Below, piece after piece: positions 1 through 8,437 of a stretch of DNA of 32,180 nucleotides. Every line of letters starts with the position of its first letter. The first letter of the stretch is position 1. The translations under genes were made by a program, and so were the position numbers. This stretch comes from an uncultured Ruminococcus sp. Lineage in GTDB: Bacteria > Bacillota > Clostridia > Oscillospirales > CAG-272. Location of the stretch: assembly GCA_902782445.1 (NCBI GenBank), contig CACZNC010000032.1, positions 1 through 32,180 on the forward strand, read 5' to 3'. The notes below the pieces were generated by a model. The model was not told the origin of the DNA. It did no database searches and was given only the letters and a program-made list of their open reading frames with translations.

Positions 1-78
1 CGTTATTGGTCTAGCCTGTCCTTTTCCCATTTCAGAAGTTCTTGCCAGGCTTCTTTCAAGAAGCCGCGTTTTCCCTTT
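1..78 (+). repeat. Dispersed structured repeat, copy A (partial, cut by window edge)
   Basis: This is the end of a repeat that recurs, inverted relative to this copy, near 17323-17610 and 30058-30243. The first 45 bases match the reverse complement of copy B almost base for base, including TTGGTCT and CCTTTTCCCATT. The following part, CTTGCCAGGCTTC and the hairpin GGCTTCTTTCAAGAAGCC, matches copy C and lacks the extra hairpin of copy B. The rest lies beyond the window start. It sits just past the 3' end of the pcp gene and reads toward it. It has no gene of its own. It is either a non-coding RNA or a non-autonomous mobile element; the sequence alone does not decide. Confidence 0.75.
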
Positions 79-110
79 TAGTTTGAGATTAGTATCAGTT
101 TCGGTTCACT

Positions 111-731
111 TCACCCGATCTCCTCCGCAATTACGGCGAGGGCTTCGGCGATCCCTTCGGTCAGGACGCTCTGGGGGAGGGAGAGGGTCCGGGACGCCTT
201 TCCTTCCGCGAGGGCGATCTCCGAGGAGAGGGGCAGGTGGATGAATCCGGCGGGGATCCCGCGCTCCTTCGTCAGGCGCAGGGCGGCGTACATCAGGGAA
301 TTGCAGACGTAAGCTCCCGCAGAGAAGGACGGAGCCGCGGGGATCTTCTTTCCGTTCAGCCTTTCGGCGATCTTTCGGACGGGCAGGGTCGAAAAGATCC
401 CGTCCGGTCCCCCCGGCTCGCAGGGATCGAAAGAACAGCGCACTCCCGCGTTGTCCGGGATCGAACCGTTCCGCAGATTGACGGCGATCACCTCGGGCGT
501 GACGCTTCCCCGCCCTTCCGCCTGACCGAGGCAGACGACGGCGGAGATCTCCTGCTCAGTTCTGAGGATCCGGGCGAGGGCTTCCCCGGCTCCGGCGTAT
601 TCCACGGGCATTTCGGCCTTCAGGATCTCCGCGTCCGCGATCCTTTCGGGCAGGGAGCGGAGGGTGTCGAGGGAAGAGTTGCGCGCGCTCCCCCCGAAGG
701 GCTCGAAGGCGGTCACAAGGATTCGTTTCAT
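111..731 (-). CDS. pcp: Pyroglutamyl-peptidase I (pyrrolidone-carboxylate peptidase)
   Basis: A cytoplasmic cysteine peptidase of family C15 that removes N-terminal pyroglutamate from peptides. The 206-residue length is normal for the family. The catalytic triad is visible: Glu80 in GSVTPEVIAVN, Cys143 in GAYVCN and His165 in FIHLP. The N-terminal ILVTAFEPFGG motif is also typical. The start is backed by an AAAGGAG site upstream. It is the last gene of a four-gene operon, 23 bases after the P-loop protein and downstream of two half-ABC transporters. That hints, by context only, at handling of a peptide substrate. No clear polyU terminator follows; the repeat copy A lies just beyond its stop. 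Confidence 0.93.
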   Translation of the reverse strand: MKRILVTAFEPFGGSARNSSLDTLRSLPERIADAEILKAEMPVEYAGAGEALARILRTEQEISAVVCLGQAEGRGSVTPEVIAVNLRNGSIPDNAGVRCSFDPCEPGGPDGIFSTLPVRKIAERLNGKKIPAAPSFSAGAYVCNSLMYAALRLTKERGIPAGFIHLPLSSEIALAEGKASRTLSLPQSVLTEGIAEALAVIAEEIG

Positions 732-754
732 GGGGATCTCCTTTGCTTGTTGGT

Positions 755-1426
755 TCAGTCCGTCAGTCCGAAATGCTTCGCGAGCTTTTCGCAGACTTCC
801 TCCCGCGTGTCCCGGTCCGTGTCTTCCCGGACGAGGGTGAAAAAGCCGCTGGACGCGAATTCCTCATAGTGCTCCCGGCTGTTGATGCGGGCGAGCCCCC
901 GGCGGTAGTTCTCCATCACCGCCTCGGAATCCTCGCATCCTTCGATCACTTCGAGCAGGAACCGCTTTTCGGGATCGCTCCGGTCGAAGAACCGCTCCAC
1001 GCTCATGCTCCCGGGGGACAGCATGACGGCTACATGGTCGTAGTCCGAGATCTCGTGCAGAAGATCGAGGGGGATGTTCGTGTCGACGATGATCTTTCCG
1101 CCCTTCGCCGAGAGGGAGATCAGTTCCACAACCTCGATCCCGGCGGCTTCCCTTCCCACGTCATAGATCCACCGCTCGTATTCCTCCGGGGTGCGCCGGA
1201 CGAATTCCTCCCAGTTCTTCATGGTGCGGAAATAGCAGAGGTTCGGCTGGGTCACGGGGTCCGCGGCCTTTTCGGCGAATGCCATGTGGTAGTTCTCGCC
1301 GCAGGCCGTCATGCCGTACCGCTCCGCCAGCATCTTCACCATCGTGGATTTCCCGGCGTATGCGGTCCCGGTGATGAAGTACGCGTTCCGGAGGCAGTAT
1401 CTGAGGATATTGTTTTCGATGTTCAT
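755..1426 (-). CDS. P-loop NTPase of unknown function (AAA/kinase-like)
   Basis: A 223-residue protein with a Walker A motif GTAYAGKST at residues 20-28, preceded by a short hydrophobic strand (NAYFITG). A likely Walker B-type strand is KIIVDTN at 111-117. The layout resembles small nucleoside or adenylate-type kinases, but I do not recognise the substrate. The chosen ATG lies 2 bases after the stop of the upstream ABC transporter gene, so the two are translationally linked. The same frame stays open far upstream, but that part overlaps the ABC gene and reads as an Arg/Pro-rich shadow. There is no signal peptide or membrane segment. A role as a soluble accessory to the exporter is only inference. 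Confidence 0.8.
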   Translation of the reverse strand: MNIENNILRYCLRNAYFITGTAYAGKSTMVKMLAERYGMTACGENYHMAFAEKAADPVTQPNLCYFRTMKNWEEFVRRTPEEYERWIYDVGREAAGIEVVELISLSAKGGKIIVDTNIPLDLLHEISDYDHVAVMLSPGSMSVERFFDRSDPEKRFLLEVIEGCEDSEAVMENYRRGLARINSREHYEEFASSGFFTLVREDTDRDTREEVCEKLAKHFGLTD

Positions 1427-1428
1427 GC

Positions 1429-3270
1429 TTATTCTTTCTTCCCGAGGCTTTCGAAGGCGGCTTCCGTGGCCTCCGCTTCGTACTGGCGGGTGTAGAGGCT
1501 GTGGTAGTACCCTTTCGCGGCCAGCAGTTCGGCGTGGGTCCCGCTTTCGACGATCCTGCCGTCCTTCACGACGAGGATCACGTCCGCGTTCCGCACGGTC
1601 GAGAGCCGGTGGGCGATCATGAAGGAGGTCCGCCCTTCGATCACCTTGCCGATGGCCTTCTGGATCAGCTGTTCCGTGAAGGTGTCGATGGAGGAGGTCG
1701 CTTCGTCCAAGATGAGGATCTTCGGGTCGCAGAGGATGGCGCGGGCGAAGGAAAGAAGCTGCTTTTCGCCGGTGGAGAGCAGATCTCCTCCCTCCCCGAC
1801 CTCGGTGTCCAGCCCCTTTTCGCTCCGCTCCACGATGCCGTCGGCGGAAACCGTGCGAAGGGCTTCCATGATCTCCTCGTCCGTCGCGTCGGGGGAGCCG
1901 TATCTCAGGTTGTCCCGGATCGTGCCGGAGAAGAGGTGGGGCGTCTGGAGCACGTAGCCGATGTTCGAGTGGAGCCAGAGCTGGGAGCGTTCCCGGGCGT
2001 CCCGGCCGTCGATCAGGAGGCGTCCTTCCGTGGGCTCGAAGAAGCGGCAGACCAGATTGACGAGGGTGGATTTCCCCGCCCCGGTCTCGCCGACGATGGC
2101 GACGTTCGTCCCCCGGGGGACTTTCAGATTGAAGTGTTCGAGGATCGTCTCCTCGCCGTCGGGGTAGTGGAAGGTCACGTCCTCGAATTCCACGTCCCCT
2201 TCGAGTTCCTCCCAGTTCTCCCGCTTCGGGTTGAACATGTCGCCGTACTTTTCGACGACTTCCGGGCTGTCCGAGACGTCGGACGCGGTCTCCAGCAGGG
2301 TCGTCAGTCTCTCGATGTTGACCTGGACCACGATCAGCTGGGAGATGGAGTTCACGATCCAGCGGATGGGGTGCATGATGCCCATCGAATAGGACATGAA
2401 CAGGGAGAGCGTGCCCACCGTCATGACCTGTTCCCGGGTCAGGTCCCCGCCGAGTTTGAGCACGAGGGCGAGGGCGATGTAGGAGGCCACGGTCAGGGAG
2501 GTCCAGAGGGCGCCGCGGAACCGGGATTCCATGACGGACACCCGTTTCATCCCCCCGGTCTCCGTGCGGAATTCCTTTTCCATCCGCTCCTCGGCGACAA
2601 GGGTCTTGACGGTCCGCGCGCCGGTGATGCCCTCGTTGAAGGACCCGGTGATGCGGGAGTTCAGTTCGCGGATCCGCCGGTTCGCGTCGGTGAGCTTCTT
2701 CTGCATGAATCCGACCACCGCCGTAACGACGGGAATGACGGCCAGCACGAGGAGCGTCAGCCACCAGTTGGTCGCGAACATCACGACGAGAGCGCCGATC
2801 ATGTAGGCCCCGTTCCAGATGCAGTCCAGCAGATACCAGGAGATCAGGGTCCCGATCCGCCCGGTGTCGCTCATGACCCGCGCGTGGACATAGCCGACGG
2901 AATTGCGGTTGAAATAGGAGAAGGACAGGGTCTGCAGATGGTCGAAGGCCTTCTTTTTCAGATCCCGCCCGACGGTCATCTCCATGCGGATGCCGAGGTA
3001 CGACGCCGCGCAGTTCATGATCACCTGGGCGACGAGAAGCACCACGTAGAGGATCACGAAGGGAACGATCGTGTCGAGGGTTTCGTCGGCGATGTAGTGG
3101 TTGATCGCGTATTCCTGGAATTTCGGGAAGGCGATATCGACGAGGGAGCCTCCGAAGGCCAGTACCATCATGAAGATCATGGGCACGACGTAGGGCTTCA
3201 AGTGGGGGAGGATCTTCGGGATGCCGAAGAAACGCAGATGGTTGATCTTTTCGGTGTTCTCGTCCATCAC
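1429..3270 (-). CDS. Half-ABC exporter, heterodimer partner with catalytic Glu (permease fused to ATPase)
   Basis: A 613-residue ABC exporter subunit with a six-helix membrane domain (about 28-320) followed by a nucleotide-binding domain. Visible motifs are Walker A GETGAGKST (394-402), a non-standard signature LSTGE (498-502) in place of LSGGQ, Walker B ILILDE (518-523) with intact catalytic Glu523, and switch His554. Its partner upstream has a normal signature but Asp in place of the catalytic Glu. The two therefore complement each other as in heterodimeric exporters of the TM287/288, BmrCD and LmrCD type. The gene overlaps its partner: GTG at 3268-3270 lies on the partner's stop, and an ATG follows immediately at 3265-3267, so the first codon is uncertain by one. 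Substrate unknown; drug or peptide efflux is most common in the family. Confidence 0.93.
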   Translation of the reverse strand: MMDENTEKINHLRFFGIPKILPHLKPYVVPMIFMMVLAFGGSLVDIAFPKFQEYAINHYIADETLDTIVPFVILYVVLLVAQVIMNCAASYLGIRMEMTVGRDLKKKAFDHLQTLSFSYFNRNSVGYVHARVMSDTGRIGTLISWYLLDCIWNGAYMIGALVVMFATNWWLTLLVLAVIPVVTAVVGFMQKKLTDANRRIRELNSRITGSFNEGITGARTVKTLVAEERMEKEFRTETGGMKRVSVMESRFRGALWTSLTVASYIALALVLKLGGDLTREQVMTVGTLSLFMSYSMGIMHPIRWIVNSISQLIVVQVNIERLTTLLETASDVSDSPEVVEKYGDMFNPKRENWEELEGDVEFEDVTFHYPDGEETILEHFNLKVPRGTNVAIVGETGAGKSTLVNLVCRFFEPTEGRLLIDGRDARERSQLWLHSNIGYVLQTPHLFSGTIRDNLRYGSPDATDEEIMEALRTVSADGIVERSEKGLDTEVGEGGDLLSTGEKQLLSFARAILCDPKILILDEATSSIDTFTEQLIQKAIGKVIEGRTSFMIAHRLSTVRNADVILVVKDGRIVESGTHAELLAAKGYYHSLYTRQYEAEATEAAFESLGKKE

Positions 3271-5108
3271 GCCTCGCCTCCTTCCGCGCCCGTCTGGATG
3301 TCGTAGATCTTTTTGTAGATGCCGCCCTCGGAAAGCAGTTCGGCGTGGTTCCCCTGCTCCACGATCTCCCCGTCCGCCATGACGAGGATGCGGTCCGCCG
3401 CCATGAGGGTCTGGATGCGGTGGGAAATGAGGATCACCGTAGCGTCCGCCGTCTTTTCGCGCAGGGCCCGGCGGATCTTCGCGTCGGTTTCGCTGTCCAC
3501 GGCGGAGAGGGAGTCGTCGAAGATCATGACGCCGGGATGGGCGGTCAATAGTCTCGCGATGGCGACCCGCTGCTTCTGTCCGCCGGAGAGGGTCACGCCC
3601 CGTTCGCCGACCATCGTGTCCCAGCCGTCCTTGAAGCCGTCCACGGCCTCGTCGAGACTGGCGGCTTTCGCGGCGTCCCGGATCTCGGGGTCGTGGGCCG
3701 CGGGCCTTTCGTATCCGACGCCGATATTGTCCCGGAGGGTCCGGCTGAACAGGAAGGGCTCCTGCAATACGATCCCGATGTTCCGCCGCAGGGATGCGAT
3801 CTTGATTTTTCGGATATCGGTCCCGCCGACAAGGATGCTGCCCCCGTCCTCCGGGAGTTCCCAGAGACGGCAGAGCAGCTGCGCGAGGGTGGATTTTCCG
3901 CTCCCCGTCATGCCGATGATGCCGAGGGTCTCGCCCCGCTTCACGCGGAAGCTGACGTTTTTGAGCACGTCCGCCGACCCGTCGTAGGAGAAGGTGACGT
4001 TTCGGAATTCGATGTCGCCCGCGGGATCGCAGTCCACGGCGTCCGGGGCGTCATGCTCCTCCTCCGCCTCCATGATCTCCCCGATGCGTCCGACGGAGAT
4101 CCCCGCCTTCGACATTTCGGAGACCGTCCGGCCCAGTTCGCGCACCGGCCAGATCAGCATGGAGTTGTAGGAGATCGCCGCGATGAGGTCGCCCACCGAG
4201 AGAGAGCCCCGCACCGCGAGGACCGTCCCGAAGACCATGACCGTCATCTGCTGGAGGCCGGAGATCAGATCCCCCGTACACCAGAACAGGGACATGAGCC
4301 ATCCGAGCTTGATCCACGCGTCGGCGAAGATGTTGTTCTGCTTCGTGAATTTCTCCACCTCGTAGGTCTCCCTGCCGAAGGCGCGGACGACCCGCACCCC
4401 GGTGAGGTTTTCCTGGGCGATGGCGGAGAGCTTGCCCTCGTTCTGGTCGCAGTATTCGAAGCCCTCTCCGATCTTCCCGTGGAAAATCGCGGAGTAGAGG
4501 ATGATGATCGGGACGGAGACGAGGGCGACGAGGGCGAGGGGCACGCTGACCGTGAAGAGGAATCCCACCGACATGACGATGAGCAGAACCGTCGAGAGGA
4601 TGGAGGTCAGCTGTTCCGAGAGAAAGGTCTTCAAGGTCTCCACGTCGGAGGTGCACCGCTGGATGATGTCCCCGGTCTGGTGCTTCATGAACCAGGCGGA
4701 GGGGAGCCGTTCGAGATGGGAGAACAGCCGGTTGCGCATGTTCTCGACGAGAGTCTCCGATCCGAGCCGGTTGAAGACGCTCTCGCCGTATTTGAAGAAC
4801 CCCATGAACAGCGCGATCGTGAGAATGGCCGCCGCCGTGATCCAGAGGTGGGAGTTCAGATAGGAGACCCCGCCGAAGAGGTCCGCGATCTTCAAAAAGA
4901 CCGGGGAGAGCCCTTCGACCTTCCCGCCGAGCACGCTGTCCACCGTGAAGCTGATGATCTTCGGGATCACGAGCTCGCAGAGGGAGGCCAGCATGGAGGA
5001 GAGGATGCAGAAGACGAAAAAGTGTCCCGATCCCCGGATAAACCCCAGGGTGAGTCCCCAGTTGGTTCGTTTCTTTTTTTCTTTTTTGATTTTTCTGATC
5101 TTTTCCAT
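3267..5108 (-). CDS. Half-ABC exporter, heterodimer partner with degenerate ATPase site
   Basis: A 613-residue ABC exporter subunit with a membrane domain (about 25-320) and a nucleotide-binding domain. Walker A is GMTGSGKST (399-407) and the signature is canonical LSGGQ (507-511). Walker B VMIFDD (527-532) carries Asp532 where the catalytic Glu should be; switch His563 is present. The Asp marks the low-turnover site of heterodimeric exporters. The start was placed at the ATG before EKIRKIKKE. The frame runs open for 55 more codons, but these have non-coding character, and an in-frame ATG at 5235-5237 overlaps the -10 box of a good promoter. No strong ribosome binding site precedes the chosen ATG, so the start is moderately sure. 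First gene of the four-gene operon. Confidence 0.9.
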   Translation of the reverse strand: MEKIRKIKKEKKKRTNWGLTLGFIRGSGHFFVFCILSSMLASLCELVIPKIISFTVDSVLGGKVEGLSPVFLKIADLFGGVSYLNSHLWITAAAILTIALFMGFFKYGESVFNRLGSETLVENMRNRLFSHLERLPSAWFMKHQTGDIIQRCTSDVETLKTFLSEQLTSILSTVLLIVMSVGFLFTVSVPLALVALVSVPIIILYSAIFHGKIGEGFEYCDQNEGKLSAIAQENLTGVRVVRAFGRETYEVEKFTKQNNIFADAWIKLGWLMSLFWCTGDLISGLQQMTVMVFGTVLAVRGSLSVGDLIAAISYNSMLIWPVRELGRTVSEMSKAGISVGRIGEIMEAEEEHDAPDAVDCDPAGDIEFRNVTFSYDGSADVLKNVSFRVKRGETLGIIGMTGSGKSTLAQLLCRLWELPEDGGSILVGGTDIRKIKIASLRRNIGIVLQEPFLFSRTLRDNIGVGYERPAAHDPEIRDAAKAASLDEAVDGFKDGWDTMVGERGVTLSGGQKQRVAIARLLTAHPGVMIFDDSLSAVDSETDAKIRRALREKTADATVILISHRIQTLMAADRILVMADGEIVEQGNHAELLSEGGIYKKIYDIQTGAEGGEA

Positions 5109-5126
5109 AGCAGTCAATACAGTCAA

Positions 5127-5144
5127 GCGGGGGACGGCCCCCGC
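5127..5144 (-). other. Perfect GC-rich hairpin in the leader of the ABC exporter operon
   Basis: A 7 bp perfect stem (GCGGGGG with CCCCCGC) with a 4-base loop lies 18 bases before the start codon, within a leader of about 118 nt from the predicted promoter. No U-run follows, so it is not a simple terminator. It might affect ribosome access, which would fit the lack of a clear ribosome binding site. The function is unknown. Confidence 0.5.
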
Positions 5145-5232
5145 GTCCGGTCGTCGGTTCGCGCCGGAATGAGTGGGACTCCGGCTCTCTTCGGGCTTTC
5201 CCGGGACACAGGACCGTGGCAAAACCCACGTC

Positions 5233-5261
5233 AGCATAGCACGGAAAAGCGTATCCGTCAA
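5233..5261 (-). promoter_or_regulatory. Sigma-A type promoter of the ABC exporter/pcp operon
   Basis: Reading the minus strand, a TTGACG -35 box (5256-5261) and a TATGCT -10 box (5233-5238) are separated by 17 bases. Transcription would start near 5226 and give a leader of about 118 nt. Confidence 0.7.
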
Positions 5262-5315
5262 GGGTTTCTTCAAAACTGTAATATAGATGAAATATTTCCC
5301 TGTCAGAATGCGCGG

Positions 5316-5365
5316 AAAAACCGCCCGGCGGAGAATCGGAGGCGATCCTTCCGGTCGGACGGTTT
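5316..5365 (-). terminator. Rho-independent terminator after the M16 peptidase gene
   Basis: The arms 5356-5365 and 5318-5327 form a 10 bp stem with one G-U pair (AAACCGTCCG with CGGGCGGTTT). On the minus strand the stem runs straight into a T run. It lies about 35 bases beyond the stop at 5400 and separates that gene from the ABC operon. Confidence 0.8.
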
Positions 5366-5399
5366 GGTTTCGGTTTTCCGGTACGTACTGTACGGGGGA

Positions 5400-8351
5400 T
5401 CAGATATTCACGAGATTGTCGAAGAGCTCCGCGTGATCCCGGAGGGTCTTTTCGTTCCCGACGGCGCAGAAGTAACCCTGGGCGCAGATCTTCTCAAAGA
5501 TATCCGCGGCGGCACGGAACTGCTCCTCGGTGATGGAGAGCATTTCCTCCCGCTCCCGGACCACATCCCCGTAGGTGCGGCCGGACATCCACGCGTCAAA
5601 GGAGCGGCTGGCCTTGCCCGCGGGGGACATGGGGCGCTCGTAGCCGGAGAAGGTGCCGATGATGTACTTCGTCAGCTCGGCCTCGTCGAATTTCGCGTTC
5701 CGCACCCATTCCGCGGTCCCCTTGTAGACTTCGTCGGTCTCTTCGAGCTTCGGGTCCCGGTAGGAAGAGAAGTTCACGTTGCCGGTGGGGCCGCCGAATC
5801 CGCATCCGCATCCGTAGGCGCCGCCCTTCACCCGGATCTGCTGATAGAGCCAGTCCACGTTGACCGCGGTCCGCACCACCTGCAGGGCTCCCGTATAGCG
5901 GAACCCGTCGAATCCGAGGTTGCCGACCCGGGCGACGTACTGCACCTGGGACGGGATGAGGATGCCCTCGTTCTTCTTCACGGGGACGTATTCCTCCTCT
6001 TCGCCGAGGGACTCGTGCGTCACGGCGGAAAGAGCGGAGGCGAATTCCCGGATCCCTTCCGCGGTCGTCTCGATCCCTTTTTCGTCCGCCGCGAGGCTGA
6101 GGATCATCTTTGCGGGATCGAAAACGTATGCCGTGACCTTCGCGAGGTTTTCGGCGATCTCTTCCTTCTTCTCCTCAAAATTGTCGCAGAGATCTTTTAA
6201 GAAGAAGTAGAAGTTCAGTCCGCCAAGGTCCTGATCGTAGCAGTCGAATTTCGAGTAGTAGGAGCGCGCGCGGGCGACGGCCACGGAATTACCGCTTGAC
6301 ATGATGCCGCGCTGCCGGTCGGATTTCAGTTCGACGAGGATATTGTACAGCCGCTGGTAGTCGGTGAATTTCGAGGTGAGCGCGATCTCCGCGGCGGTCT
6401 TCCAGGCGAAGGGCACGTTCTCCGAGAGGGCCTTCGTGTGGACGGCGAACATCGGGCGGTAGTCGTCGAGGGTGCCGAATTTCCGCACGGTGTAGGGCCA
6501 GAAGGAGAGTCCGCCGAGGTTCATGCGGATGTCGATGGCGAGGTCGTCGTAGGTGTGCTCCGCCGTATCGACGCGGCCGAGAACGCTTCCGAGCAGGCCG
6601 AGATAGGGGACGTACTTGTGCGGGATCTTCCCGATATCGAAGCAGAGGCGGGCGTAGGCGATGCCGTTGGTGTCCACGGGATGAAAGACGGTCTTCACGC
6701 CGCCGACGGTCCGCTCCTCGTTGAAGAAGGGGACGGTGTCCTTCAGGATGTCGGTCCGCTTCAGGGACGGGATGCAGTTCTGCTCCTCCTCGGTGGGCTC
6801 GTGGGACTGGTATTCCCGGAGCAGCTTTGTTTCCTCGACGATCCTGTCCACCTCTTCCGGCGTGAGGGAGGCTTTGTAGGCCGCGAGCTTTTCTCTCAGT
6901 TCCTCGTTCTTCTTGTCCACCAGTCCCGGCTCGGGCAGGAGGGTGAGCAGGACGGAGTGGTCGGATTCGAGGATCACGCGCTTCACGAGGTCCTCGTAAT
7001 AGCCCGTGCCGATCCGCTTTTTGAGCTCCGCGTAGTCGTCGAGGACGTGCATGTAGGTGAACGCGCCCTTTTCATCGTAAAGCCACGACTGGAGCATGTC
7101 GGAGGCGATGTCAAGTCCTCTGGGATATCCGCCGTAATCGGCTTCCCGGAAGTGGAATTCGCGGATGTTCAGGGCGGCGAGGATGGCCTTTTCGTTGAAG
7201 CCCTTCTTCACCTCTTCCGCGAGGGTCTCCCGGATGATCGCGTAGAATCTGTCGAGGTCCTCTGCCTTCGCGTTCTTCGCGATGACGGAGAAGCCGTCCT
7301 CGATCATGTGGGATTCGTAGCCGCCGTAGACGTCCTCCCCGATCCCCGCGTCCAGGAGAGCCTGCTTCACGGGCGCGCCGTCGTCGTTCAGGAGCACGGA
7401 GCTCAGCACGTTCCACGCCCGGCAGTCGAGGACGTCGAGGTTCGATCCGCCCAGCGCCGAGAACGCGAGGAACGCCTTGCCCTCGGTGGGATCGTTCTCG
7501 CCGACGGAATAGGTCTTCGTGACGCGGCGGGGTTCGCGCTCCCCGAAACGGACCTGGGTCTTCACTTCGGAGCCGGGGTCGATGGCGTCGAAGGAGGAGA
7601 GGTAGTTTTTGTCCATCCATTCCAGCCGCTCGTCCATGTCGCAGTTGCCGTAGAGGAAGATGTAGGAGTTGGAGGGATGGTAGTGGCTCCGGTGGAAGTC
7701 GAGGTAGTAGTCCCGTGTCAGGGAGGGGATGACCTCCGGGTCGCCGCCGGAATTGAATCCGTAGGTGGTGTCGGGCATCAGGGCGTTGCCGAGCTCTTCC
7801 CAGACCGTGCCGTCGGGGGAGGACATGGCGCCCTTCATCTCGGAATACACGACGCCGTTGATTTTCAGCTCGTCCTCCGCGCTCTCCATCTCATAGTGCC
7901 AGCCCTCCTGCATGAAGATCTGCCGGTACTTGTAGATGTTCGGGAAGAACACCGCGTCCATGTAGACATTCATGAGGTTTTTGAAATCCTTGTCGTTGCA
8001 GGAGGCCACCGGATACAGGGTCTTGTCCGGATAGGTCATGGCGTTGAGGAAGGTGTTGAGGGAGCCCTTCGCCAGCTGCATGAAGGGATCGCGGGAAGGG
8101 AAATTCTTCGATCCGCAGAGGACGGTGTGCTCGATGATGTGGCAGACGCCGGTGGAATCCTCCGGGGGCGTGCGGAATGCCGCGCAGAAGAGCTTGTTCT
8201 CGTCGTCGTTCGGCAGGACCGCGACCCGCGCGCCGGACTTCCTGTGGCGCAGAACGATGCCCGCGGTGCGGATGTCGTCGAGGTACTCTTCGTATTCGAG
8301 GGCGTACGCGGCGTTCGGCTTCAGATCCGCGTAGGAATGGATATTGGACAT
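5400..8351 (-). CDS. M16C zinc metallopeptidase (insulinase/presequence-protease family)
   Basis: A 983-residue peptidase, the normal length for M16C two-half clam-shell enzymes that degrade peptides enclosed in an internal chamber. The inverted zinc motif HIIEH is at residues 71-75 (ligands His71 and His75, catalytic Glu74). The third ligand is Glu171 in NGVVYSEMKG, 96 residues later, as in presequence protease. No signal peptide is present, so it is probably cytoplasmic. The start is supported by an AAAGGA site 9 bases upstream and its own promoter. It is monocistronic, bounded by a terminator. Likely role: clearing of peptides in the cytosol, by family analogy. Confidence 0.93.
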   Translation of the reverse strand: MSNIHSYADLKPNAAYALEYEEYLDDIRTAGIVLRHRKSGARVAVLPNDDENKLFCAAFRTPPEDSTGVCHIIEHTVLCGSKNFPSRDPFMQLAKGSLNTFLNAMTYPDKTLYPVASCNDKDFKNLMNVYMDAVFFPNIYKYRQIFMQEGWHYEMESAEDELKINGVVYSEMKGAMSSPDGTVWEELGNALMPDTTYGFNSGGDPEVIPSLTRDYYLDFHRSHYHPSNSYIFLYGNCDMDERLEWMDKNYLSSFDAIDPGSEVKTQVRFGEREPRRVTKTYSVGENDPTEGKAFLAFSALGGSNLDVLDCRAWNVLSSVLLNDDGAPVKQALLDAGIGEDVYGGYESHMIEDGFSVIAKNAKAEDLDRFYAIIRETLAEEVKKGFNEKAILAALNIREFHFREADYGGYPRGLDIASDMLQSWLYDEKGAFTYMHVLDDYAELKKRIGTGYYEDLVKRVILESDHSVLLTLLPEPGLVDKKNEELREKLAAYKASLTPEEVDRIVEETKLLREYQSHEPTEEEQNCIPSLKRTDILKDTVPFFNEERTVGGVKTVFHPVDTNGIAYARLCFDIGKIPHKYVPYLGLLGSVLGRVDTAEHTYDDLAIDIRMNLGGLSFWPYTVRKFGTLDDYRPMFAVHTKALSENVPFAWKTAAEIALTSKFTDYQRLYNILVELKSDRQRGIMSSGNSVAVARARSYYSKFDCYDQDLGGLNFYFFLKDLCDNFEEKKEEIAENLAKVTAYVFDPAKMILSLAADEKGIETTAEGIREFASALSAVTHESLGEEEEYVPVKKNEGILIPSQVQYVARVGNLGFDGFRYTGALQVVRTAVNVDWLYQQIRVKGGAYGCGCGFGGPTGNVNFSSYRDPKLEETDEVYKGTAEWVRNAKFDEAELTKYIIGTFSGYERPMSPAGKASRSFDAWMSGRTYGDVVREREEMLSITEEQFRAAADIFEKICAQGYFCAVGNEKTLRDHAELFDNLVNI

Positions 8352-8390
8352 AGAGCGTTCCTTTCTGGAATTCTTAAATTATCAACTCTT

Positions 8391-8418
8391 ATTATATCAA
8401 ATTCCCCCGCTTTGTCAA
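8391..8418 (-). promoter_or_regulatory. Sigma-A promoter of the M16 peptidase gene
   Basis: On the minus strand a consensus TTGACA (8413-8418) and a consensus TATAAT (8391-8396) lie 16 bases apart. This is about 40 bases before the start codon at 8351. Confidence 0.85.
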
Positions 8419-8437
8419 GGGGACGGGGCCGGTTTCC

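Noticed and set aside
1501..3306. Long plus-strand open frame of about 600 codons opposite the ABC exporter
   Set aside because: It is antisense to a clear ABC gene, its product is Asp/His/Gly-rich without a domain, and no ribosome binding site or promoter supports it. Such mirror frames occur opposite most genes in this GC-rich sequence.
5127..5144. Hairpin with an ACGG loop on the plus strand, like one half of a guanidine-II riboswitch
   Set aside because: That riboswitch needs two such hairpins upstream of a gene on the same strand. Here there is one, and the downstream gene is on the other strand, where the loop reads CCGT.
5109..5273. 55-residue N-terminal extension of the upstream ABC exporter
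   Set aside because: It overlaps the predicted promoter, has non-coding composition, and exporter subunits normally begin near the basic MEKIRK-like stretch.
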